Of a DNA stretch of 5,132 nucleotides, positions 1 through 5,132 are shown piece after piece. Source of the DNA: JANXQG01 sp037147235 (GTDB taxonomy: Bacteria; Planctomycetota; Planctomycetia; Pirellulales; Thermoguttaceae); contig JBAWVO010000400.1 in assembly GCA_037147235.1 (NCBI GenBank), positions 1 through 5,132 of the forward strand, in the 5' to 3' direction. The translations under genes were made by a program, and so were the position numbers. Position 1 is the first letter of the stretch. Each line of letters starts with the position of its first letter. The notes below the pieces were generated by a model. The model was not told the origin of the DNA. It did no database searches and was given only the letters and a program-made list of their open reading frames with translations.

Positions 1-145
1 GTCTGTTCCAGAACTTCTCGGTTCCCTTGACGCGATAGTTGATCTCCTTGATCAACGACTCGATCATGGATGTTGAGACCGGCAAGCCCTGGCGACGATT
101 TATGCAAACCTTCCGTTGTGAGCTTCCATTGCGAGGCTTCCGGCA
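1..145 (-). mobile_element. Transposase C-terminal fragment, probable ISKra4-type insertion sequence remnant
   Basis: Read on the minus strand, this stretch is free of stops from base 145 to the left edge, after a TAA at 148-146. From about base 97 the translation reads RRQGLPVSTSMIESLIKE, then INYRVKGTEKFWNR. I recognise this as the block near the C-terminus of transposases of the ISKra4 kind (Arg-Arg-Gln-Gly-Leu-Pro, Glu-Ser-Leu-Ile-Lys, Arg-Val-Lys-Gly-Thr-Glu-Lys-Phe-Trp). The conserved part begins abruptly, and the residues coded at 98-145 do not look like the domain that should precede it. The element is therefore probably truncated on its 5' side, with the rest of its 3' end beyond the window. 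No terminal inverted repeat or target duplication is visible at the 98-161 junction. The family name comes from memory of the motif, not from a search; that it is transposase-derived is more secure than the family. Confidence 0.6.
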
Positions 146-161
146 TTAGAATGGTGTTACT

Positions 162-1184
162 ATGCCAATAATCATCCTTCGTTGTATCTTCATTCTGGCC
201 GCAGCCGGACTGGCGGTGTCGATTATCAATTCAAATACCTTCCCTAAGCAGCCCGAGTGGCTCGCGTGGGCCGTGATGGGTGGATTGCTGTCGCTCGCTG
301 GAGGGGTTATCGCTATTGATTTAGGCATCCGTCGCAAACGGCTCGACGTAATCTCCTCGGTCTATTTCGGCCTCATCGTCGGCATGTTCCTGGCCTACAT
401 TGCCCAACTAGTGATCAAACCCCTAATACCGGCAGGTATCGGTGAAGCCAACCAAGGCTGGATCCAACTGGTCTTGGGGTTGGTACTCTGCTATGTCTGC
501 ATCAGCCTGCTTTTGCAGACCAAAGACGACTTTCGCTTCGTCATTCCTTATGTCGAATTTGCCCGCGAGATCAAAGGCAGCCGGCATTGTATCCTCGACA
601 CGAGTGTCATCATCGACGGCCGCATCGCCGATGTCGTCGATACCCAGATCATTGACGGCCAGTTGGTGATTCCCAGTTTTGTGATCAATGAGCTGCAAGG
701 AATTGCCGATAGTTCCGACCGTTTGCGACGCAGCCGAGGACGCCGAGGACTAGATATTCTCAATCGGCTGCGAAGCAGCGAGACCATCGACGTGCAGATC
801 TTCGAGCGCGACCTGCCGGAATTTGCCGGGCAACCGGTCGACCTGAAACTGGTGGCCCTGGCGCGGCACCTCAGCGGCAAACTGATTACCAATGACTACA
901 ACCTGAACAAGGTGGCGCAGCTTCAAGACGTTGTGGTGATCAATCTCAACGATCTGGCCAACGCCATGAAGCCATCGTTCATGCCCGGCGAGCAGATCAA
1001 CGTGCGCATCGTCAAGGCGGGCGAAGAGCATGGCCAGGGCATCGGTTACCTCGATGACGGCACCATGGTGGTCATCGAAAACGGACGCGAGCATGTTGGG
1101 CAACAGGTGAATATCTCCGTGACCAGCGTCATCCAGAAAAGTGCCGGGCGGATGGTCTTTGGGCGATTCGATGGCTCCAAGTAG
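162..1184 (+). CDS. Membrane-anchored PIN/TRAM domain protein (YacL-like putative RNase)
   Basis: The 340-residue protein has four hydrophobic helices at about 3-22, 33-53, 63-87 and 100-118, then a cytoplasmic PIN domain (about 141-262) and a TRAM domain (about 272-333). The PIN metal-binding acids are visible: D146 in ILDTS, E177 in INELQG, D227 in VDLKL and D245 in TNDYN. In PIN nucleases these bind Mg/Mn for RNA cleavage, and TRAM is a small beta-barrel that binds RNA. Helices-PIN-TRAM is the order of Bacillus YacL-type proteins, and the length is typical. The biological target of this family is poorly known, so an RNase role is family-based inference. The ATG at 162 is the only sensible start: an in-frame TAG lies at 147-149 and a later start would remove the first helix. 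No clear Shine-Dalgarno precedes it. In many Gram-positive genomes such a gene sits beside ispD, but none is seen here; it stands alone and converges on the RlmN-like gene. Confidence 0.93.
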   Translation: MPIIILRCIFILAAAGLAVSIINSNTFPKQPEWLAWAVMGGLLSLAGGVIAIDLGIRRKRLDVISSVYFGLIVGMFLAYIAQLVIKPLIPAGIGEANQGWIQLVLGLVLCYVCISLLLQTKDDFRFVIPYVEFAREIKGSRHCILDTSVIIDGRIADVVDTQIIDGQLVIPSFVINELQGIADSSDRLRRSRGRRGLDILNRLRSSETIDVQIFERDLPEFAGQPVDLKLVALARHLSGKLITNDYNLNKVAQLQDVVVINLNDLANAMKPSFMPGEQINVRIVKAGEEHGQGIGYLDDGTMVVIENGREHVGQQVNISVTSVIQKSAGRMVFGRFDGSK

Positions 1185-1188
1185 TTTG

Positions 1189-1206
1189 AACGGAATAACT
1201 TCCGTT
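1189..1206. terminator. Hairpin between convergent genes, probable shared terminator
   Basis: AACGGAA (1189-1195), a four-base loop TAAC and TTCCGTT (1200-1206) form a perfect 7-bp stem. It fills nearly the whole 22-base gap between the TAG of the PIN/TRAM gene (1182-1184) and the TAA of the RlmN-like gene (1209-1207). On the plus strand the stem runs into TTTTA, a short T-run; on the minus strand it is followed by CAAACT. The position fits a bidirectional terminator, but only three of the seven pairs are G-C and the T-run is short, so efficiency may be modest. Confidence 0.45.
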
Positions 1207-2265
1207 TTACGGACTTCCGCGAGCGTCAATTCCGGCCAACATTCCGCAGGCGGCATGAATATCCTTGCCGCCACTGTAGCGACGATCGACCGGCATGCCT
1301 AGTCGGGCCGTCAAGGCATCACGAAAACGATGTAGCTCCTCAGAGGATGGCGGATGGAACCGACCTGTCGGATCATTCACGTCGATCAGGTCGAGCTTCA
1401 CGGGCAGACCACGCGTCAGCTCGGCTAACTGCACGGCATCTTCGTCGCGGGTATTGACGCCCGAGATCATGATCCACGCAAGCGTAACGCGGCGATGGGT
1501 CGCTTCGTGGTATTCCCGGATCGCTTCCATGAGTTGTGGCGTGGGGTACGAATTCTCGATTGGCATCAATCCGCGCCGGACCTCCGGATCGGCCGAAATC
1601 AGCGACACGACCAGCCGGAAACGATGTCGCTCGGCGGTGAAACGGCGAATGCCCGGCACGATTCCGACCGTCGAGATCGTGATCGCTTTGCCCGCGATCG
1701 CCATGCCGCACGACTCAGAAAGGATAGTAGCCGCCTGAATCACATGGGCGTAGTTGAGCATCGGCTCACCCATGCCCATGAAGACGACGCCTCGGACCGG
1801 ATGAGGCGAGTCGGCCTGAATCTTGGCCACCTGATCGACGATTTCCCAAGCGGCCAGATTGCCGCGAAAACCCATGCGGCCCGTTGCGCAGAATTTGCAG
1901 GCCAACGCACACCCGACCTGGGAACTGACGCAGACCACGTACTTGGGATCTTCCGGCCGATGCAGTAACGGAATGCGGACGGCTTCAAAGGCGTCTGGCC
2001 GCTCGCCGCGGAACAGATACTTGGCGAATCCATCTTGCGGCGAAACAACCTTGTCGACAAGCGTCAAATTTGGGATGGTCGTCCGCTGCCGGACCTGATC
2101 GAGGAGGCGGCCGGATACGCCCGGCACGATGTCCGGGTAGTGGCCTTTGCGAACTGCGGTAACTTGCAAAAGGCGGGCCAACCGCGGCGGCACACCCAGC
2201 GGCGAAAGGCTTTCGTAAACCTGGTCGATCGTTAAGTTTTTGAAGATGATCGCGGTCTGAGTCAC
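1207..2265 (-). CDS. rlmN: RlmN/Cfr-family radical SAM 23S rRNA methyltransferase, divergent
   Basis: With the GTG start at 2265 the protein has 352 residues, the usual RlmN size. RlmN methylates C2 of A2503 in 23S rRNA (and adenine 37 of some tRNAs) using S-adenosylmethionine and a 4Fe-4S cluster. The cluster motif CxxxCxxC is C119, C123, C126 within CVSSQVGCALACKFCATG. C112 and C340 (in DIHAACGML) match the two cysteines that carry and resolve the methyl group in E. coli RlmN (C355 and C118 there). GMGEPMLN (164-171) and STVGIVPGI (198-206) are also present. Some motifs differ from the common form: SLISA where SLHA is usual, LAWIMISGVN, and LIDVNDP where LIPxNP is usual. The site may thus be altered or the gene a paralogue. 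A TTG at 2298 would add 11 residues (GEGQGPREPE-like) but lies inside a hairpin loop, while the GTG has GAGGG eight bases upstream. It follows sppA by 53 bases and may be co-transcribed with it. Confidence 0.9.
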   Translation of the reverse strand: MTQTAIIFKNLTIDQVYESLSPLGVPPRLARLLQVTAVRKGHYPDIVPGVSGRLLDQVRQRTTIPNLTLVDKVVSPQDGFAKYLFRGERPDAFEAVRIPLLHRPEDPKYVVCVSSQVGCALACKFCATGRMGFRGNLAAWEIVDQVAKIQADSPHPVRGVVFMGMGEPMLNYAHVIQAATILSESCGMAIAGKAITISTVGIVPGIRRFTAERHRFRLVVSLISADPEVRRGLMPIENSYPTPQLMEAIREYHEATHRRVTLAWIMISGVNTRDEDAVQLAELTRGLPVKLDLIDVNDPTGRFHPPSSEELHRFRDALTARLGMPVDRRYSGGKDIHAACGMLAGIDARGSP

Positions 2266-2273
2266 TTCAGGTT

Positions 2274-2278
2274 CCCTC
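2274..2278 (-). promoter_or_regulatory. Ribosome binding site deciding the rlmN GTG start
   Basis: On the minus strand GAGGG ends eight bases before the GTG at 2265-2263. This spacing favours GTG over the longer TTG start at 2298-2296, whose initiation codon would sit in the loop and arm of a perfect 9-bp hairpin and whose extra residues do not resemble an RlmN N-terminus. Confidence 0.55.
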
Positions 2279-2286
2279 GGCCCCTG

Positions 2287-2309
2287 CCCCTCTCCCAAAA
2301 GGAGAGGGG
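2287..2309. repeat. GC-rich perfect palindrome in the sppA-rlmN gap
   Basis: CCCCTCTCC (2287-2295), a five-base loop CAAAA and GGAGAGGGG (2301-2309) form a perfect 9-bp stem. It starts 9 bases beyond the sppA stop codon and ends 21 bases before the rlmN GTG. Neither strand has a following T-run, so it is not a standard intrinsic terminator. It could protect the sppA 3' end, attenuate read-through into rlmN, or be one copy of a dispersed palindromic repeat. CCCTCTCC/GGAGAGGG palindromes of this look are, from memory, common between genes in planctomycetes and some other GC-rich bacteria; copy number cannot be judged from one window. Confidence 0.6.
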
Positions 2310-2318
2310 AGTGCGAGA

Positions 2319-4394
2319 CTACTTCAACTCAACGTGATAGGGCATCCAGAGGAGAACTTTCTCACTGAGCAACTGCCGCCAGAGCGCGGCTTGGCGAAGT
2401 GTTTTGACAATGTCGGGCATGGCGGCGGTGAATTCATTGACACCGGTGCCCTCGCCGTTGAAAAGCTGCTCGAAGAACGACTTGGGCTGTGGCAGGATTT
2501 CGATCTCGACGTCTGCGTCGGGCTTCAGGCCGGCGAGCTTCTTGGCCTCGGTGATGGCATCGCTCAAGGTGCCGACCTCGTCGATCAGTCCGAGTTTTTT
2601 CGCTTGCCGGCCGGTGTAAACGCGACCCTGAGCGAGCGATTCCAGCCGGTTATAATCCATCTTGCGGCCCTCGGCGGCCTTACTGACGAACTCGTGATAG
2701 GTTTCCTTGAGCAACTGCGTCCAGACCCTGCGCTCGTCGGGCGAGAAAGGCTGCGCCGACGATAAGGCTCCGCTGTTCTTGCCCCGGCTGATAATTTCGG
2801 TGTTCAGGCCGAGTTTGTCGTAGAGGCCGCCGGTGACGAGCTTGCCGCCGCCGACGCCGATCGAACCGGTGATTGTGCCAGGCTCGGCAAAGATCTTCTT
2901 GGCGCCCATGGCGATGTAGTAGCCGCCGCTGCCGGCCACATTGCCCATGCTGGCCACAAACGGCTTCTTGCCACGGACCGTTTCACGCCAGATCAAGTCG
3001 CTGGCAGTGGCCGATCCGCCGGGGCTGTCGATTCGCAGAACCACGGCCACAACCTTGGAGTCGTGGAATGCCTTCTTGAGGGTCTCGATCATGGTCGTCG
3101 AACCGAGAGAGCTACCGCTGAAAAGGCCGTTGCGGCTCTTGCCTTCGGTGATCTCGCCCACGGCGTAGACCACGGCGATCTTCTGCTTGTTGCCGCTTTT
3201 TTCCGACTTCCTGCCGCCGGAGAAAACTTCCATCAGTTTGACGAAGCCGCCAATGCCCGAAAAATCGGCATCGACCCGCTTCTTCTTGTAGGCGGTCTCG
3301 ATTTCGACGCGGTCCACCTTCAGCCGCTTGCCGAGCGACTCTTCAAACTCGTCCGCATAGAGAACCTCGTCGATCAGACCCGCCTCTTGGGCGGCCGTTG
3401 CGCTGAAAAGCCCTTGGTCCACGAGCGATTTGACCTGGTAGTCCTGAAGATGGCGGTCCTTGGCGATCATGGCAATCATGTCGTCATAGGTATCATCGAC
3501 GATCGACTGGAGACTCTCCCGCAACGGGGCACTCATATTCTCACGGCTCATTGGTTCGACAAAGCCTTTGTACTTTCCCATCCGCAAGGCGTCAAATTTC
3601 AGGCCCAGCTTGTCCAAAAGGCCCTTGTAGAAGGTCACTTCCATGCGCACGCCCGGCACGATGAGCATCCCGGAGACGGGCATGTAGACATGATCGCAGG
3701 CCGAGGCGACAAGATAGGCACCGGTGTCGGCCGAGGTCAGTTCGGCATAGACCGGCTTGCCGGCCTTGCGGATGCGGGCGATTGCCGCGCGGACTTCATT
3801 GACCTTGCCGCGACCGAGTTCCATGTCTTCAATACGGAGCCAGATCGCACGGACTTCTTTGTCGGCCCTGGCCTCGTCGAGCCGCTCGATCAACTTGCCC
3901 AGCGAGGGTTGCAGGTCACTGAACATTCCACCTTCGCTGGGGCCTTCCGGGTAATCGCCGCTCAAAGAGAATCGAACGACGGTCGTTGGCGTTAGGGGCT
4001 TGGTCGCCACCCCGTATGCCGAGTTGGCAGGTTTTTCCTGGGGCTTGGCGGTTTTATTTGCAGCTTTCTCGGCGGGCTTCTCGGCGGATTTTTCTTCAGG
4101 CTTGGCGGGCTTTACCGCGGCTTTCTCGGCGGGCTTCGATGAGGATGAATCGTCATTGAATTCGTCTTCGTCGTACTCCTTTTCGGCCTTCGCCTTCTCG
4201 GCATCGGCTTTCTTTTCGGCCATCTTTTTTTCGGCAGCCTTCTTTTCGGCAGACTTGGACACCTTGGCCTTCTTCGTGACTTTGGCGATCGGGCCGTCAC
4301 TGTCGGCCTGGGTGGCCTGAGTAGCCGAAGAAAACACGAAGGCTACAGCAACAATCCACGCGGCCAAAATCGCCGCACGATGATTCTTCGACAT
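2319..4394 (-). CDS. sppA: Signal peptide peptidase SppA, tandem S49 (67K) type, exported
   Basis: The 691-residue protein belongs to the Ser-Lys peptidases that degrade cleaved signal peptides at the membrane. Residues 7-22 are hydrophobic after a basic start and end in SSATQA|TQA, so a signal peptide cut after A27 or A30 is likely; it might instead stay as an anchor. Residues 36-124 are a charged low-complexity linker with AEKK repeats, an acidic YDEDEFNDD patch and a 19-residue duplication. Two S49 domains follow, about 138-345 and 405-615. The general base is K276 in MGKYKGFVEP, in the first domain, matching E. coli K209. The nucleophile is S489 in GSGGYY, in the second, matching S409. 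LRIDSPGG (453-460) is the usual conserved strand. E. coli SppA has 618 residues; the excess here is mostly linker. The start is the ATG at 4394: AAGGA lies seven bases upstream of it but only one base from the ATG at 4400. It lies between the QueD homologue and rlmN, all on the same strand. Confidence 0.95.
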   Translation of the reverse strand: MSKNHRAAILAAWIVAVAFVFSSATQATQADSDGPIAKVTKKAKVSKSAEKKAAEKKMAEKKADAEKAKAEKEYDEDEFNDDSSSSKPAEKAAVKPAKPEEKSAEKPAEKAANKTAKPQEKPANSAYGVATKPLTPTTVVRFSLSGDYPEGPSEGGMFSDLQPSLGKLIERLDEARADKEVRAIWLRIEDMELGRGKVNEVRAAIARIRKAGKPVYAELTSADTGAYLVASACDHVYMPVSGMLIVPGVRMEVTFYKGLLDKLGLKFDALRMGKYKGFVEPMSRENMSAPLRESLQSIVDDTYDDMIAMIAKDRHLQDYQVKSLVDQGLFSATAAQEAGLIDEVLYADEFEESLGKRLKVDRVEIETAYKKKRVDADFSGIGGFVKLMEVFSGGRKSEKSGNKQKIAVVYAVGEITEGKSRNGLFSGSSLGSTTMIETLKKAFHDSKVVAVVLRIDSPGGSATASDLIWRETVRGKKPFVASMGNVAGSGGYYIAMGAKKIFAEPGTITGSIGVGGGKLVTGGLYDKLGLNTEIISRGKNSGALSSAQPFSPDERRVWTQLLKETYHEFVSKAAEGRKMDYNRLESLAQGRVYTGRQAKKLGLIDEVGTLSDAITEAKKLAGLKPDADVEIEILPQPKSFFEQLFNGEGTGVNEFTAAMPDIVKTLRQAALWRQLLSEKVLLWMPYHVELK
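4023..4136 (-). repeat. Two 57-bp tandem units coding a duplicated SppA linker segment
   Basis: SppA residues 87-105 (KPAEKAAVKPAKPEEKSAE, bases 4136-4080) and 106-124 (KPAEKAANKTAKPQEKPAN, bases 4079-4023) are adjacent 19-residue units with 14 identical positions. The DNA is similar too: GCTTTCTCGGCGGGCTTC-like stretches recur on the plus strand. This looks like an in-frame tandem duplication that lengthened a flexible Lys/Pro/Ala/Glu linker. It is a protein-coding repeat, not a mobile element. Confidence 0.8.
4176..4250 (-). repeat. AEKK-type short repeats in the SppA linker
   Basis: SppA residues 49-73 are built from AEKKA, AEKKM, AEKKAD and AEKAKAEKE, seen on the plus strand as recurring TTCTTTTCGGC-like motifs. 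The segment is strongly helical in composition and positively charged. It is followed at once by the acidic and serine-rich stretch 74-86. The short repeats are prone to slippage, so length may vary between strains. Confidence 0.7.
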
Positions 4395-4401
4395 GTTCAT
4401 T

Positions 4402-4406
4402 TCCTT
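4402..4406 (-). promoter_or_regulatory. Ribosome binding site deciding the sppA start
   Basis: The minus strand reads ATCCAAGGAAATGAACATGTC. AAGGA is seven bases before the second ATG (4394-4392) and only one base before the first (4400-4398). Normal spacing therefore selects the second, giving MSKNHRAA rather than MNMSKNHRAA. The difference is two residues and does not change the signal peptide. Confidence 0.6.
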
Positions 4407-4420
4407 GGATGGGGTGTTTT

Positions 4421-4441
4421 AGGGCAGTCGGTCGCTACCCT
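4421..4441 (-). promoter_or_regulatory. Hairpin in the sppA leader
   Basis: In the minus-strand transcript AGGGUAG (4441-4435) pairs with CUGCCCU (4427-4421) through seven pairs, one of them U-G, around a seven-base loop CGACCGA. It ends 26 bases before the chosen sppA start and is followed by AAAAC, not a U-run, so it is not a terminator. It may be a leader stability element, or the inverted repeat may be an operator at the DNA level. A chance hairpin of this size is also possible. Confidence 0.3.
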
Positions 4442-4461
4442 AGCATGATTCTCTTTTACTA

Positions 4462-4490
4462 AGTGTACTTCACCTTGCTGGAAAAGTCAG
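4462..4490 (-). promoter_or_regulatory. Candidate sigma-70-like promoter of sppA
   Basis: On the minus strand CTGACT (4490-4485) and TACACT (4467-4462) each match four of six bases of the -35 and -10 consensus, separated by exactly 17 bases. Transcription would start near 4455 and give a leader of about 60 bases containing the hairpin at 4441-4421. It is the best-spaced pair I found in the 141-base queD-sppA gap, but both boxes are imperfect and planctomycete promoters often depart from the consensus. Confidence 0.3.
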
Positions 4491-4535
4491 TAGGCTGGGA
4501 AGAGTTTGTGCTCTGTATAGGTTGACGATCTGTCA

Positions 4536-5021
4536 TTATGGTGGTGTTTCAAATATGACCGAGCAACCTGGCGACTCTTCCAGTTCGATCCGTACGCACG
4601 GCGGCCGGGCAAGACCTCGGGCGGCCAGGATTTCGAGCAATCGCTGGGCCAAATAATTAGCCATCCGTTCGGCCGTCGTGCTAACGACCGGCAAAAGCCG
4701 GCATTCGGCCCGTGGGAAAACCCATCGGCGAGGGCCAAATCGGACCTCGACTTCGTCTTCGCCTGCCAGAACTTGGATAACCGGATGTCTCGTGGGCAGG
4801 AGTACGGCGTGATCAAGTTCGGCGACGATCGATTTCATGATCTGAAGCAGGGCGAGAAAATCGATAACGCAATCGACCTCGTCGAGCGGGCCGCTGAGTT
4901 CAACGGCCACACGGAAGTTGTGACCGTGCAACGGTTCACAGATACCGCCCGGCAGAAGGATGAAATGAGCCGCACTGTAGATCAGATTGTCGCCCGCGAT
5001 GCGGACCGAGTAATTAGGCAT
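4536..5021 (-). CDS. queD: 6-pyruvoyl-tetrahydropterin synthase / QueD (6-carboxytetrahydropterin synthase) homologue
   Basis: The 161-residue protein carries the full active site of the PTPS/QueD family, which converts 7,8-dihydroneopterin triphosphate to 6-carboxytetrahydropterin (queuosine synthesis) or 6-pyruvoyltetrahydropterin. Zinc ligands are H19 in YSAAHF and H32 and H34 in LHGHNF. The catalytic cysteine is C28 in CEPLHGH, and D70-H71 in ELDH complete the relay. STTAER (114-119) stands where PTAEN is usual, and the pterin-holding glutamate is probably E149 in LEESPG. E. coli QueD has 121 residues; the extra here is mainly an insertion at about 75-113 containing FGPRRWVFPRAECRLLP. I recall similar long forms in planctomycetes. 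Presence of C28 fits QueD or PTPS; the sequence alone does not decide the product. No other queuosine or biopterin gene is in the window. No Shine-Dalgarno precedes the ATG at 5021, and the frame stays open upstream to the window edge, so the start is likely but not certain. Confidence 0.9.
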   Translation of the reverse strand: MPNYSVRIAGDNLIYSAAHFILLPGGICEPLHGHNFRVAVELSGPLDEVDCVIDFLALLQIMKSIVAELDHAVLLPTRHPVIQVLAGEDEVEVRFGPRRWVFPRAECRLLPVVSTTAERMANYLAQRLLEILAARGLARPPCVRIELEESPGCSVIFETPP

Positions 5022-5132
5022 GTATTTGTAGTGTGGGCATCGCGTCTGCGTTAGGTTGCCTTGATCATAACCTTGCCAACTGCTGTCATCGAACGGTGCG
5101 TTACGCGAACTGATCTGGAACAGCGGTAAGTG
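5022..5132 (-). other. Region upstream of queD, possible end of a neighbouring gene
   Basis: No gene can be assigned. On the minus strand one frame ends at a TAA at 5053-5051, 29 bases before the queD ATG, after 26 open codons ending TAVGKVMIKAT. A second ends at a TAA at 5103-5101 after nine codons. The third runs without a stop straight into queD. Any of the first two could be the 3' end of an upstream gene in the same operon, and the third could be an N-terminal extension of QueD. None of these translations is recognisable, and 37 open codons can easily arise by chance. No promoter or tRNA was seen. Confidence 0.3.

Noticed and set aside
116..152. Promoter for the PIN/TRAM gene (TAGAAT at 147-152 with TTGTGA at 116-121 or TTGCGA at 129-134)
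   Set aside because: The -10-like box is acceptable but spacings are 25 and 12 bases, neither of which fits a sigma-70 promoter.
750..1274. A 174-codon minus-strand frame opposite the PIN/TRAM gene
   Set aside because: It overlaps both the PIN/TRAM gene and the end of the RlmN-like gene, has no recognisable motif, and is explained as a codon-bias shadow.
1295..1968. Long plus-strand frames of 147 and 157 codons opposite the RlmN-like gene
   Set aside because: Both are antisense to a gene with full radical SAM motifs; composition is Arg/Ser/His-rich and resembles no family.
3063..3995. A 310-codon open frame on the plus strand opposite sppA
   Set aside because: It lies wholly antisense to a well-supported peptidase gene, is rich in His, Asp, Gly and Leu as expected from the complement of biased codons, and shows no recognisable domain.
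4023..4250. Repeat array resembling a CRISPR or DNA-level satellite
   Set aside because: The repeats stay in frame within SppA and code a Lys/Glu/Ala/Pro linker; there are no equal spacers and no associated genes.
4501..4535. Terminator after queD (TGAC-AGATC-GTCA and AGAG-CACAAA-CTCT)
   Set aside because: Each stem is only four base pairs and lacks a T-run, so neither stands out from chance.
4773..5054. A 93-codon plus-strand frame opposite queD
   Set aside because: Antisense to the conserved zinc-site region of QueD; no domain or ribosome binding site.
1..5132. A new multi-gene system such as defence, secretion or biosynthesis
   Set aside because: The genes are housekeeping families (PIN/TRAM, RlmN, SppA, QueD) with no shared partner, effector or regulator, so calling a system would be speculation.

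Overview
The window looks like an ordinary, gene-dense stretch of a moderately GC-rich bacterial chromosome. It is most likely from a planctomycete (Planctomycetota, Pirellulales-like). That assignment is inference from the gene set and protein style: a PIN/TRAM membrane protein, a long exported SppA with a Lys/Glu/Ala/Pro linker, a long-form QueD/PTPS with a Trp-Val-Phe-Pro-Arg insertion, and start codons often lacking a Shine-Dalgarno sequence. No marker gene proves it.

Layout from left to right: (1) the first ~145 bases hold a piece of a transposase C-terminal region on the minus strand, running off the left edge. It resembles ISKra4-type transposases. (2) Bases 162-1184, plus strand, encode a four-helix membrane protein with a cytoplasmic PIN nuclease domain and a TRAM RNA-binding domain. 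(3) A 22-base gap between converging genes is filled by a perfect 7-bp hairpin that probably ends transcription from both sides. (4) Three minus-strand genes follow, listed here in transcription order: a QueD/6-pyruvoyl-tetrahydropterin-synthase homologue (5021-4536), the signal peptide peptidase SppA (4394-2319) and a divergent RlmN/Cfr-family radical SAM RNA methyltransferase (2265-1207). The sppA-rlmN gap is short (53 bases) and carries a perfect GC-rich hairpin. The queD-sppA gap is 141 bases and holds a plausible sppA promoter and leader hairpin.

The genes do not form one obvious pathway. The PIN/TRAM protein, the RlmN-like enzyme and QueD (if it serves queuosine synthesis) all touch RNA metabolism, while SppA clears signal peptides in the envelope. 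Co-transcription of sppA and rlmN is possible but not shown.

I found no CRISPR array, tRNA, rRNA, phage genes, toxin-antitoxin pair or new defence system. The points most worth a second look are the altered motifs of the RlmN-like protein, the charged repeat-built linker of SppA, the two intergenic hairpins and the transposase remnant beside the PIN gene.
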